Program-made: the position numbers and the translations under genes
Notes under the pieces: model-generated
Database searches by the model: none
What the model was told of the DNA's origin: nothing
Seen by the model: the letters and a program-made list of their open reading frames with translations, nothing else
Assembly: GCF_001320245.1 (NCBI RefSeq)
Contig: NZ_BCBA01000021.1
Span: 36,048-100,047, forward strand
Direction: 5' to 3'
Length of the DNA stretch: 64,000 nucleotides
From: Pseudomonas sp. NBRC 111124
Lineage (GTDB): Bacteria; Pseudomonadota; Gammaproteobacteria; Pseudomonadales; Pseudomonadaceae
In this document: positions 38,150 through 46,626 of the stretch, in pieces
Position numbering within the stretch: the stretch's first letter is position 1
Layout: each line of letters opens with the position of its first letter

Positions 38150-39334
38150 ATGACCGACCGACTCCCCGAACCCGATCTTGATTACATGAAGCGCGTCCTG
38201 CTGGAGATGCTCGCCATCCCCAGCCCGACCGGTTTCACGGACACCATCGTGCGCTACGTGGCCGAACGCCTGGATGAACTGGGCATTCCCTATGAACTGA
38301 CCCGTCGCGGCACCATCCGCGCCACCCTCAAGGGCCGGCAGAGTTCGCCCGACCGCGCCGTCTCGGCTCACCTCGACACCATCGGCGCCAGCGTGCGCCA
38401 GTTGCAGGACAACGGCCGCCTGGCGCTGGCCCCGGTGGGCTGCTGGTCGAGCCGCTTCGCCGAGGGCAGCCGGGTCAGCGTGTTCACCGACACCGGCGTT
38501 TTTCGCGGCAGCGTGCTGCCGCTGATGGCCAGCGGCCACGCCTTCAACACTGCGATCGACCAGATGCCGATCAGCTGGGAACACGTCGAGGTGCGCCTGG
38601 ACGCCTACTGCACCACCCGCGCCGATTGTGAGGCGCTAGGGGTTGCCATCGGTGACTTCGTGGCCTTCGACCCGCTGCCGGAGTTCACCGAAAGCGGCCA
38701 CATCAGCGCCCGCCACCTGGACGACAAGGCCGGCGTGGCAGCCCTGCTGGCGGCACTCAAGGCCGTGGTAGAAAGCGGCCGCCAGCCGCTGATCGACTGC
38801 CACCCGCTGTTCACCATCACCGAAGAAACCGGCTCTGGCGCTGCTGGCGCGCTACCCTGGGATGTCAGCGAATTCGTCGGCATCGACATCGCCCCCGTCG
38901 CCCCTGGCCAGGCCTCCAGCGAGCATACGGTCAGCGTGGCCATGCAGGACTCTTCCGGGCCGTATGACTACCACCTGTCACGCCACCTGCTGAAGCTGGC
39001 CGGCGATCAGGATGTGCCGGTGCGCCGTGACCTGTTCCGCTACTACTTCAGCGACGCGCACTCGGCCGTGACCGCCGGGCATGACATCCGCACCGCACTG
39101 GTTGCCTTCGGCTGCGATGCCACCCATGGCTATGAGCGTACCCATATCGACAGCCTGGCCGCACTCAGCCGCCTGCTCTCGGCCTACCTGCTCAGCCCGC
39201 CGGTGTTCGCCAGCGACTCGCAACCGGCCAATGCCTCACTGGAGCGCTTCAGTCACCAGCTGGAGCACGATGCGCAGATGGAAAGCGAAACTCGGGTGCC
39301 AGCGGTTGACAGCCTGGTAGGAAACAAAAGCTGA
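38150..39334 (+). CDS. NAGGN-system M42 family peptidase
   Basis: 394 residues. The M42/M20 metal ligands are visible: SAHLDTIGA (His, Asp), RHLDDKAGVAAL (bridging Asp), ITEETGSG (Glu pair), VGIDIAP and FSDAHSAV (His). It is the third gene of the osmoprotectant trio. Its likely role is processing or breakdown of the acylated dipeptide, but that is inferred from context. GAGAGGA precedes the ATG. Confidence 0.85.
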   Translation: MTDRLPEPDLDYMKRVLLEMLAIPSPTGFTDTIVRYVAERLDELGIPYELTRRGTIRATLKGRQSSPDRAVSAHLDTIGASVRQLQDNGRLALAPVGCWSSRFAEGSRVSVFTDTGVFRGSVLPLMASGHAFNTAIDQMPISWEHVEVRLDAYCTTRADCEALGVAIGDFVAFDPLPEFTESGHISARHLDDKAGVAALLAALKAVVESGRQPLIDCHPLFTITEETGSGAAGALPWDVSEFVGIDIAPVAPGQASSEHTVSVAMQDSSGPYDYHLSRHLLKLAGDQDVPVRRDLFRYYFSDAHSAVTAGHDIRTALVAFGCDATHGYERTHIDSLAALSRLLSAYLLSPPVFASDSQPANASLERFSHQLEHDAQMESETRVPAVDSLVGNKS

Positions 39335-39389
39335 GCGCGGTGGAATCGCGTAGCATGCAGGTATTCATGAACAAGACTGTGCGCCGCCC

Positions 39390-39617
39390 ATGCTGATCCC
39401 CTACGACCAACTGCAAGCCGAAACCCTGACCCGCCTGATCGAGGACTTCGTCACCCGCGACGGCACCGACAACGGCGACGACACCCCGCTGGAAACCCGG
39501 GTACTGCGGGTGCGTCAGGCGTTGGCCAAGGGCCAGGCGCTCATCCTGTTCGACCCGGAAAGCCAGCAATGCCAGTTGCTGGCCAAGCATGATGTGCCGC
39601 GCGAGCTGCGCGACTGA
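39390..39617 (+). CDS. yheU: YheU family (UPF0270) protein
   Basis: 75 residues beginning MLIPYDQLQAETLTRLIEDFVTRDGTD, the conserved UPF0270 opening, and ending LILFDPESQQCQLL. It is a small soluble protein of unknown function found across gammaproteobacteria. It lies 55 bp after the NAGGN peptidase on the same strand and may be read through from it. Confidence 0.88.
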   Translation: MLIPYDQLQAETLTRLIEDFVTRDGTDNGDDTPLETRVLRVRQALAKGQALILFDPESQQCQLLAKHDVPRELRD

Positions 39618-39622
39618 CAGGT

Positions 39623-39658
39623 CCGGCCTCTTCGCGGCTATAGTCGCGAAGAGGCCGG
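39623..39658. repeat. Perfect hairpin between convergent yheU and rsmI
   Basis: CCGGCCTCTTCGCG and CGCGAAGAGGCCGG, 14-bp perfect arms with an 8-base loop. It is made of REP-like sequence. Without a T-run it is not a classic terminator, but it lies exactly between two convergent gene ends. Confidence 0.75.
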
Positions 39659-39668
39659 CACAGGCCGA

Positions 39669-39857
39669 TCAGGGCTGTTCAGCCTTGCGCGCCTGCGCTG
39701 CCCTGATGCGCCGATAGACCTCGGCACGGTGCACCGGCACCTTGCGCGGCGCATCCACGCCAAACCGCACCACGCCATTGCGCGTTTCCACGACCTTGAC
39801 CCGAATATCGTCACCAATGGTGATGACTTCACCGATTTCACGCGTGATCACCAACAT
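39669..39857 (-). CDS. rsmI: CsrA/RsmA-family RNA-binding regulator (RsmI-type)
   Basis: 62 residues with the CsrA fold: [23 protein letters not shown], then [19 protein letters not shown]. The conserved RNA-binding residues are kept, namely Arg at position 6 and the VHR arginine near 44. CsrA dimers bind GGA motifs in mRNA leaders to repress or stabilise. P. putida has RsmA, RsmE and RsmI; the position next to this SDR and YheU matches rsmI. It lies downstream of the SDR gene on the same strand. Confidence 0.87.
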   Translation of the reverse strand: MLVITREIGEVITIGDDIRVKVVETRNGVVRFGVDAPRKVPVHRAEVYRRIRAAQARKAEQP

Positions 39858-39985
39858 GCTCCGGCCCTCTCGCTACAGGAAAAGACCGCAGAGTGCTTGG
39901 GGATATTCCTCTGGACAATACTTCACCTGCAATTCAGAACGAGCCTACAGGGGCGGGTAACTTCTCCTACAGACAGCTCCTACAA

Positions 39986-40795
39986 TCAACGCGGCTGCGC
40001 CTTGGCCCGCATCTTTACCGCCATGTCCGCCATCTCGTCGTAGAGCCGCTCCGGCGCCTGCCGTTTGAGCTGCCAGGCCTGGCGCCCGGCCTCATGGGGC
40101 AGGATCAGGAACTCACCTGCCGCAACGTGCTGGTGGATGTAGTCGGCGATATCTGCCGCGCTGATTGGCGAGCCTTCCAGCAGCTTGCCGACCTGGGCCT
40201 TCATCGCCGGGTTCGGGCCGCGGAACGAGTCGAGCAGGTTGGTCTGGAAGAACGACGGACACACACAGTGCACCGCCACTTCAAGCTGGCGCAGCTCCAC
40301 CAGCAGGCTCTCCGACAGCGCCAGCACCCCGGCCTTGGCCACGTTGTAGTTGCTCATGCCCGGCCCCTGCATCAGCGCCGCCATGGAGGCGACATTGATG
40401 ATGCGCCCCTTGCTGCGCTCGAGCTGCGGCAGGAAGGCCTTGCAGCCCTTGACCACGCCCATCAGGTTGACCGCGATCTGCCAGTCCCAGTCTTCCAGCG
40501 ACAACTCGGCGAAGAAGCCGCCCGAGGCGACGCCGGCATTATTGACGATCACATCGATGCCGCCGAACTTCTCTTCACAGGCCTGGGCCAGGGCGGTGAG
40601 CTGGCTGTAGTCGCGCACGTCGCAGCGCTGGACAAAGCCCTCGCCACCTGCCGCCTGTACCAAAACCAAGGTTTCGCGCAGGCCCACTTCGTTGACATCG
40701 GCCAGTGCCAGGCGCCAGCCCTCGCGCGCCCAGCGCAGGGCGATCTCGCGGCCAAGGCCGGAACCGGCGCCAGTGATCATGATGCGGTTTTGCAT
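39986..40795 (-). CDS. Short-chain dehydrogenase/reductase
   Basis: 269 residues from ATG 40795 (MQNRIMITGAGSGLGREIA). The cofactor loop is TGAGSGLG with Asp at the end of strand 2 (LADVNE), suggesting NAD(H). NNAGVASGG follows. The catalytic Ser is in NVASMAALM and Tyr/Lys in MSNYNVAKAG. A long C-terminal extension ends in a basic stretch. The substrate is unknown. Confidence 0.85.
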   Translation of the reverse strand: MQNRIMITGAGSGLGREIALRWAREGWRLALADVNEVGLRETLVLVQAAGGEGFVQRCDVRDYSQLTALAQACEEKFGGIDVIVNNAGVASGGFFAELSLEDWDWQIAVNLMGVVKGCKAFLPQLERSKGRIINVASMAALMQGPGMSNYNVAKAGVLALSESLLVELRQLEVAVHCVCPSFFQTNLLDSFRGPNPAMKAQVGKLLEGSPISAADIADYIHQHVAAGEFLILPHEAGRQAWQLKRQAPERLYDEMADMAVKMRAKAQPR

Positions 40796-40911
40796 GGTGG
40801 CACGCCTTGTTCTGACAGGTTGTGCAACGAGTCTAATCAAGGCCTCGATGGCCGGCAGGGTTCATCAGGATAGTGAATGGGCAGGCATGACCGAGTGGTC
40901 GGTACTCAAAT

Positions 40912-40940
40912 GGAATCTTTTGCAAGCGGCACCGGTCCGA
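40912..40940 (+). promoter_or_regulatory. Candidate ECF (AlgU/sigma-E-type) promoter of the DUF3309 gene
   Basis: GGAATC (40912-40917) followed by TTTT, then a 17-bp gap to GTCCGA (40935-40940). This resembles the GGAACTTTT...GTCTGA pattern of extracytoplasmic stress sigma factors, with one or two deviations in each box. It lies 60 bp before the ATG. Confidence 0.35.
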
Positions 40941-40999
40941 TTTTACAAGAGGCCAGCAGTCCGAGGCCCTTTGACCCTCAACCACGCAAGGACTCCTTC

Positions 41000-41152
41000 A
41001 TGACCACGATTCTCATCATCATCCTGATCCTTCTGCTGATTGGTGGCTTACCGGTCTTCCCGCACTCGCGCAGCTGGGGCTATGGCCCATCCGGCATCGT
41101 CGGCGTGGTGCTAGTGATTTTGTTGGTGCTATTGCTGCTAGGCATGATCTAG
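41000..41152 (+). CDS. DUF3309 small hydrophobic protein
   Basis: 50 residues: MTTILIIILILLLIGGLPVF, then SRSWGYGPSGIVGVV, then a second hydrophobic stretch LVILLVLLLLGMI. The WGYGPSG centre between two membrane helices is typical of DUF3309. The function is unknown. It is a single gene flanked by a strong bidirectional terminator. The ribosome-binding site is AAGGA at about 9 bases. Confidence 0.85.
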   Translation: MTTILIIILILLLIGGLPVFPHSRSWGYGPSGIVGVVLVILLVLLLLGMI

Positions 41153-41157
41153 CCGCC

Positions 41158-41199
41158 GTAAATGAAAAAACCGCGCCAAGGCGCGGTTTTTTCATTTAC
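41158..41199. terminator. Bidirectional rho-independent terminator
   Basis: A nearly perfect 20-bp inverted repeat around a central AA: an AATGAAAAAACCGCGCC arm and its complement. The GC core CCGCGCC/GGCGCGG is flanked by A/T runs on both sides, so it ends both the DUF3309 transcript (plus) and the actP transcript (minus). Confidence 0.92.
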
Positions 41200-41206
41200 G
41201 GTCGGA

Positions 41207-42871
41207 TCAGTGCGAAACCGCCCCGCTAGCCCCCAGACCAGTCTGCGAACGGACAAACTGCGGGAAGAACTTGGCGCGTTCGTCATCCGCTGCCTTGGAC
41301 TTGTCGGTGATCGAGAAGAACCAGATGCCGACGAAGGCGATGATCATCGAGAACAGCGCGGGGTATTCGTACGGGTAGATGGCTTTTTCGTGACCGAGGA
41401 TCTGCACCCAGATGGTCGGGCCGAGGATCATCAGCGTCACCGCACTGATCAGGCCCAGCCAGCCGCCAATCATGGCGCCACGGGTGGTCAGCTTCTTCCA
41501 GTACATCGAGAGCAGCAGCACCGGGAAGTTGCAGCTGGCGGCGATGGAGAACGCCAGGCCGACCATGAAGGCGATGTTCTGCTTCTCGAACAGGATACCC
41601 AGGCCGATCGCCAACACGCCGAGGGCGATGGTGGTGATCTTCGACACGCGGATCTCATCCTTGTCGTTGGCCTTGCCCTTGCGCCAGACGCTGGCGTACA
41701 GGTCATGGGACACCGCCGAGGCACCGGCCAGGGTCAAGCCGGCTACCACCGCCAGGATGGTGGCGAAGGCGACGGCCGAGATGAAGCCGAGGAACACGCT
41801 GCCACCCACAGCATCGGCCAGGTGCACCGCCGCCATGTTGTTGCCACCGATCAGGGCGCCAGCGGCATCCTTGAACTCAGGGTTGGTGCTGACCAGCAGG
41901 ATCGCGCCGAAGCCGATGATGAACGTCAGGATGTAGAAGTAGCCGATGAAGCCGGTGGCGTACAGCACGCTTTTGCGGGCTTCTTTGGCGTCACTGACGG
42001 TGAAGAAGCGCATCAGGATGTGTGGCAGGCCAGCGGTACCGAACATCAGCGCCAGGCCCAGGGAAAACGCCGAGATCGGGTCTTTCACCAGGCCGCCCGG
42101 GCTCATGATCGCCTCGCCTTTGGCGTGCACCTTGATCGCTTCGGCAAACAGCGTATTGAAGTCGAAGCCGACGTGCTTCATCACCATCAGCGCCATGAAG
42201 CTGGCACCGGACAGCAGCAGCACCGCCTTGATGATCTGTACCCAGGTGGTAGCCAGCATGCCGCCGAACAACACGTACAGGCACATCAGGATACCCACCA
42301 GGATCACCGCGACGTGGTAGTCCAGGCCGAACAGCAGCTCGATCAGCTTGCCCGCGCCAACCATCTGCGCGATCAGGTAGAACGCCACCACCACCAGCGA
42401 ACCGGAGGCCGACAGGGTGCGGATTTCCTTTTGCCCGAGGCGGTAGGAGGCGACGTCGGCAAAGGTGTACTTGCCGAGGTTGCGCAGGCGTTCGGCAATC
42501 AGGAAGAGGATGATCGGCCAGCCGACCAGGAAGCCGATCGAGTAGATCAGGCCATCGTAGCCGGAGGTGAACACCAGCGCGGAAATGCCCAGGAACGAGG
42601 CCGCCGACATGTAGTCGCCGGCAATCGCCAGGCCATTTTGAAAGCCCGTGATCTTGCCGCCGGCAGCGTAGTAGTCCGCCGCCGACTTGTTGCGCTTGGA
42701 GGCCCAATAGGTGATGCCAAGGGTGAAGGCGACGAAGGCCACGAACATGGCGATCGCCGGGACGTTCAGCGGTTGTTTCTGCACCTCGCCGGTCAGGGCA
42801 TCGGCGGCCCACACGGCGGGTGCGAAGGCTCCGCAGGCCAGTATGGCCAGGGCTTTGGCGTGGCGAATCAT
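41207..42871 (-). CDS. actP: Cation/acetate symporter
   Basis: 554 residues of the sodium:solute symporter family. A cleavable-looking N-terminus (AVWAADA, about 1-23) is followed by about 13 membrane helices, including [20 protein letters not shown], the family's sodium-site helix. In E. coli ActP scavenges acetate and glycolate. Its ATG overlaps the DUF485 gene stop by 4 bases (ATGA). Confidence 0.92.
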   Translation of the reverse strand: MIRHAKALAILACGAFAPAVWAADALTGEVQKQPLNVPAIAMFVAFVAFTLGITYWASKRNKSAADYYAAGGKITGFQNGLAIAGDYMSAASFLGISALVFTSGYDGLIYSIGFLVGWPIILFLIAERLRNLGKYTFADVASYRLGQKEIRTLSASGSLVVVAFYLIAQMVGAGKLIELLFGLDYHVAVILVGILMCLYVLFGGMLATTWVQIIKAVLLLSGASFMALMVMKHVGFDFNTLFAEAIKVHAKGEAIMSPGGLVKDPISAFSLGLALMFGTAGLPHILMRFFTVSDAKEARKSVLYATGFIGYFYILTFIIGFGAILLVSTNPEFKDAAGALIGGNNMAAVHLADAVGGSVFLGFISAVAFATILAVVAGLTLAGASAVSHDLYASVWRKGKANDKDEIRVSKITTIALGVLAIGLGILFEKQNIAFMVGLAFSIAASCNFPVLLLSMYWKKLTTRGAMIGGWLGLISAVTLMILGPTIWVQILGHEKAIYPYEYPALFSMIIAFVGIWFFSITDKSKAADDERAKFFPQFVRSQTGLGASGAVSH

Positions 42872-43179
42872 TGTTGCGCCTCCTTCAGGATGGCCTTGTT
42901 CAGCTCATCGAACTCGCCGTTGGCGCGGCGCACGTAGATGGCGGTCAGGACGAATGCCGAAACGATCAGGCCGACGCCCAGGGGAATGCCCCAGGTTATC
43001 GACGAGCCAGGGCTGAGCTTGGTGCCCAGCAGCTGAGGACCGTAGGCGATCAGGAGGATGAAGGCGCAGTAGAGGCCGAGCATGATCGCCGAGAGAATCC
43101 AGGCGAACCGTTCACGTTTGCTGACCAGCTCCTTGAAGCGCGGGCTGTTTTGTATCGAGAGGTAAATGCTGTCGTTCAT
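42868..43179 (-). CDS. yjcH: DUF485 inner-membrane protein (YjcH type)
   Basis: 103 residues from ATG 43179 ([27 protein letters not shown]). Two membrane helices sit at about 26-48 and 62-85, and the conserved [17 protein letters not shown] tail follows. It always accompanies ActP and probably supports it. The exact role is not known to me. Confidence 0.88.
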   Translation of the reverse strand: MNDSIYLSIQNSPRFKELVSKRERFAWILSAIMLGLYCAFILLIAYGPQLLGTKLSPGSSITWGIPLGVGLIVSAFVLTAIYVRRANGEFDELNKAILKEAQQ

Positions 43180-43314
43180 TGTTTTTGTCCTAGCAGCACG
43201 AGTAGGGGATGGAACCCACACCCTTACTTTATGCAGCTGTTGGACGGCAACCAGACGACCTTAGTCTTAGATGCAACGGTGTTTTACCGATTGCGTAACA
43301 AACCTTGCGGTCCA

Positions 43315-43396
43315 TTCGCGGGCACGCCCGCTCCCAGAGGGACATCACAAGGCCTGAGGGCAGTGACATACCTGTGGGAGCGGGCGCGCCCGCGAA
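43315..43396. repeat. REP inverted pair, type GTGGGAGCGGGC
   Basis: 26-bp arms (43315-43340 and 43371-43396) with two mismatches and a 30-bp loop, between the end of betX and the start of yjcH. Confidence 0.85.
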
Positions 43397-43423
43397 GCAG
43401 CAAAACTGGCCCTAGAAGGGTGG

Positions 43424-44287
43424 TTACTTGCCAGTCCACTCCTTCACCCGGTCCGGGTGCTTGGCCACCCAGTCCTTGGCCGCCGCCTCAGGCTTGGCAC
43501 CTTCCTGGATCGCCAGCATCACCTCACCGATCTCATCTTTCGACTGCCACTGGAATTTCTTCAGGAACTCGGCCACTTCCGGCGCCTTGGTGCCCAGTTC
43601 CTTGCTGCCGATGCTGTTGACGGTTTCAGCCGCGCCGTACACGCCTTTCGGGTCTTCGAGGAACTTCAGCTTCCACTTGGCGAACATCCAGTGCGGCACC
43701 CAGCCAGTCACTGCAATCGACTGCTGCTTCGCATAGGCACGGCCCAGCTCGGCGGTCATTGCCGCGCCGGAACTGGCCTGCAGCTTGTAGCCGGTCAGGT
43801 CGTAGTCCTTGATCGCCTGGTCGGTCTTGAGCATCACCCCGGAGCCGGCATCGATACCCACGATCTTCTGCTTGAAACTGCTGTCGGTCTTGAGGTCGGC
43901 AATGCTCACGGCCTTGACGTACTCGGGGACGATCAGGCCGATCTTGGCATCCTTGAAGTTCGGGCCGTAGTCGACCACGTTGTCCTTGTTCTTGGTCCAG
44001 TATTCACCGTGGGTGACCGGCAGCCAGGCCGAGAGCATGGCGTCGAGCTTGCCGGTGGCCACACCCTGCCACATGATGCCGGTGGCCACGGCCTGCAGCT
44101 TCACGTCATAGCCGAGCTTCTGCTTGATCACTTCGGCGGCGACGTTGGTGGTCGCCACACTGTCGGCCCAACCATCCACGTAACCAATGCTGACTTCTTT
44201 AGCCATGGCCTGTGCAGCGCCCATGGCCAATACCAGGGCAGTGCCCACACCCAGGAAACGGCGCATTCTTGTAAAAGTTGCCATCAA
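43424..44287 (-). CDS. betX: Glycine-betaine-type ABC substrate-binding protein without its own transporter
   Basis: 287 residues with a signal peptide (about 1-29, cleavage after QAMA). It belongs to the OpuAC/ProX family: GYVDGWADSVATTN, AWLPVTHGEYW, GIDAGSGVM and TGWVPHWMFAKW supply the aromatic cage for quaternary amines. No permease or ATPase gene is nearby. P. aeruginosa BetX (PA3236), which lies beside the same yjcH-actP pair, feeds betaine to the distant Cbc transporter. The symbol is by that synteny. Confidence 0.83.
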   Translation of the reverse strand: MMATFTRMRRFLGVGTALVLAMGAAQAMAKEVSIGYVDGWADSVATTNVAAEVIKQKLGYDVKLQAVATGIMWQGVATGKLDAMLSAWLPVTHGEYWTKNKDNVVDYGPNFKDAKIGLIVPEYVKAVSIADLKTDSSFKQKIVGIDAGSGVMLKTDQAIKDYDLTGYKLQASSGAAMTAELGRAYAKQQSIAVTGWVPHWMFAKWKLKFLEDPKGVYGAAETVNSIGSKELGTKAPEVAEFLKKFQWQSKDEIGEVMLAIQEGAKPEAAAKDWVAKHPDRVKEWTGK

Positions 44288-44480
44288 AGCATCCCCTCGT
44301 CAGGTCTTGGAGTTTGCATCATCTTCCTGCAACAAAGCGCGACCTGCTCCCACTGCGACCTGTATCGCGCCATGGGCGACAGCACTGTGCCATTAGCGGC
44401 ATCGACCTACGCCGGCCTGCGCGATCCTTGCATGCCAAAGGTTTGGCGCCGGGCTACTATCTAACCCTTTGCGCCTGACG

Positions 44481-46043
44481 ATGGACCGCCCGATGCCTGA
44501 TGCTTCCCGCTTGCTGCCGTTGTACCTGCTCGCCTGCCTGCTCGCCCTGCTCGGGCTGGGGGCGCTCTGGTACGGGCTGGGCAAGCCCGTCGTGCTGCCC
44601 GACGCGGCCAGCCCCACCCATAAACTGCAGTGCGCGTCTTACACGCCGTTCGACAAGGATCAGTCACCCTTCGACCAGCCTTTCCGCTTGCGCCCGGCAC
44701 GCATGGATGCCGACCTGGCGTTGCTGGCCGAGCGGTTCCAGTGCATCCGCACCTATTCGATGACCGGCCTTGAGGCAATCCCGGCGCTGGCGCGCAAGCA
44801 TGGCCTGAAGGTGATGCTTGGCGCCTGGGTCAACGCAAACCCGGTTGACACCAAGAAGGAAGTGGATGCGCTGATCGCCGCCGCTAACGCCAACCCGGAC
44901 GTGGTCAGCGCGGTGATCGTCGGCAACGAGGCGCTGTTGCGCAAGGAAGTCACTGGCGAGCAGCTGGCCACGCTGATCAACACCGTAAAAAGCCAGGTCA
45001 AGGTACCGGTGACCTATGCCGATGTCTGGGAGTTCTGGCTGCAGCACCCGCAGGTGGCGCCAGCGGTGGACTTTCTGACCATCCACCTGCTGCCCTACTG
45101 GGAAGACGAACCGCGCGGCATCGACGATGCCCTGGCCCATGTCGCCGAGGTGCGCCAGGTGTTCGGCAACCGTTTCGCGCCCAAGGATATTTTCATCGGC
45201 GAAACCGGCTGGCCCAGCGAAGGCCGCCAGCGCGAAACCGCCGTGCCCAGCCGGGCCAACGAGGCGCGCTTCATTCGCGGCTTCGTCAGCTTGGCCGAGG
45301 CCAATGGCTGGCACTACAACCTGATTGAAGCGTTCGACCAGCCGTGGAAGCGTGCCAGCGAGGGCGCTGTGGGTGGCTATTGGGGGCTGTACGATGCCGA
45401 CCGGCAGGACAAGGGCGTGCTCGAAGGGCCGGTCAGCAACCTGCACTACTGGCCGCAGTGGTTGCTGGCGAGCGTGCTGTTGATGGCGGCCACGCTGCTC
45501 ATGGCCGGGCGCCCCGCTACACCGCTGACGGCCATGCTGCTGCCGCTGCTGGCCGCATTCGGCGCGGGATGCCTGGGGTTGTGGGGCGAGTTGATGCGCA
45601 CCCATGCGCGGTTTGCCGGGGAATGGGTGTGGGCGGTGGTGCTGGCCGGGTTGAACCTGCTGGTGCTGATGCATGCAGCCCTTGCCCTGGCCCGGCGTAA
45701 TGGCTGGCGTGAACGGCTGTTCGGTTATTTGCAGGCTCGGGCGGGTTGGCTGTTGCTCGCGGCCGGTTTTGCAGCGGCGGTGAGCATGCTGGCGATGGTG
45801 TTCGACCCGCGCTACCGCAGCTTCCCTAGCGTGGCGCTGGCCTTGCCGGCGGTGGTGTACTTGCTGAGGCCAGTGGCTGCACGGCGAGCGGAGGTGGCGT
45901 TGCTGGCCTTCATCGTCGGGGCCGGGGTGTTGCCGCAGCTGTATCGGGAAGGGTTGGAAAACCAGCAGGCTTGGGGGTGGGCGGTGGTCAGTGTGCTGAT
46001 GACCGCAGCTCTGTGGCGCAGCTTGCGATTGCGTCAGGCTTGA
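44481..46043 (+). CDS. Membrane-bound GH17 beta-1,3-glucosyltransferase-like protein
   Basis: About 520 residues; TTG 44469, ATG 44481 and ATG 44493 are all possible starts and none has a clear ribosome-binding site. An N-terminal membrane anchor is followed by a GH17 catalytic domain (about 50-320) with the acid/base Glu in IVGNEALL and the nucleophile Glu in IGETGWPSEG. Several C-terminal membrane helices then follow (about 330-515). Related Pseudomonas enzymes elongate and branch beta-1,3-glucans (Glt family, related to cyclic glucan NdvB). There is no separate GT2 synthase domain here. Confidence 0.8.
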   Translation: MDRPMPDASRLLPLYLLACLLALLGLGALWYGLGKPVVLPDAASPTHKLQCASYTPFDKDQSPFDQPFRLRPARMDADLALLAERFQCIRTYSMTGLEAIPALARKHGLKVMLGAWVNANPVDTKKEVDALIAAANANPDVVSAVIVGNEALLRKEVTGEQLATLINTVKSQVKVPVTYADVWEFWLQHPQVAPAVDFLTIHLLPYWEDEPRGIDDALAHVAEVRQVFGNRFAPKDIFIGETGWPSEGRQRETAVPSRANEARFIRGFVSLAEANGWHYNLIEAFDQPWKRASEGAVGGYWGLYDADRQDKGVLEGPVSNLHYWPQWLLASVLLMAATLLMAGRPATPLTAMLLPLLAAFGAGCLGLWGELMRTHARFAGEWVWAVVLAGLNLLVLMHAALALARRNGWRERLFGYLQARAGWLLLAAGFAAAVSMLAMVFDPRYRSFPSVALALPAVVYLLRPVAARRAEVALLAFIVGAGVLPQLYREGLENQQAWGWAVVSVLMTAALWRSLRLRQA

Positions 46044-46068
46044 AATACCAGGGCCGCTTTGCGGCCCG

Positions 46069-46437
46069 TCAGCCCCGGTGCGGTTGCCGAACCAGGCGCA
46101 ACCCCGCCAGCACCACCACAAACACCGCAATGCTGGCGGTATACAAAACCAGGGCAGGAATGCCGAACACCAGCGCCAATACCGCCAGCCACCAGCCGGC
46201 GCGCCCGGCAACCAGCTGCGCGAGCAACGCCAGCGCCAATCCGGCCCAGGCCATGATCTGAAAGTGAATGCCCAACCCCAGCAGCGCACGTGCCTGGCAC
46301 TGCCAGTGGTCGCCTGGCACTGTGCACAGCCCGACCCACTGTCCGTCTTCCATCAACCCATAGCGCACGCCATAACTGGCCGCGAGCCAAAGCCCCAGAA
46401 ACATCAGCAGTAGAGCGGCTGGCAATGATCGAGACAT
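46069..46437 (-). CDS. Small inner-membrane protein of unknown function
   Basis: 122 residues from ATG 46437, with GGAG six bases upstream. It has a likely N-terminal membrane helix (about 6-24), a short extracytoplasmic loop with two cysteines (LCTVPGDHWQCQA), and two or three more helices. I do not recognise a family. It is convergent with the GH17 gene, 25 bp apart, and divergent from the alpha/beta hydrolase gene. Confidence 0.65.
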   Translation of the reverse strand: MSRSLPAALLLMFLGLWLAASYGVRYGLMEDGQWVGLCTVPGDHWQCQARALLGLGIHFQIMAWAGLALALLAQLVAGRAGWWLAVLALVFGIPALVLYTASIAVFVVVLAGLRLVRQPHRG

Positions 46438-46626
46438 CCCATTCTCCAATAGCGGTAATCGAAATCATCCATGATCGCCCAAGCCATGTTGTAAGGCAAA
46501 ATCACAACCCTGCAGCTATGTTGCAGATAACAAGCACACCAAAGGCCACCGCACCTGGCAACTTTGCCCAGGCAACTGTGGTCCTAGCCTGCGTACTGCA
46601 CGACCTTGATCCTTCTGGGGGACTAC

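Noticed and set aside
46507..46600. Possible extra small gene between the 122-residue membrane protein and the hydrolase
   Set aside because: Short frames there lack a ribosome-binding site and conserved features; the stretch is better seen as a divergent promoter region.
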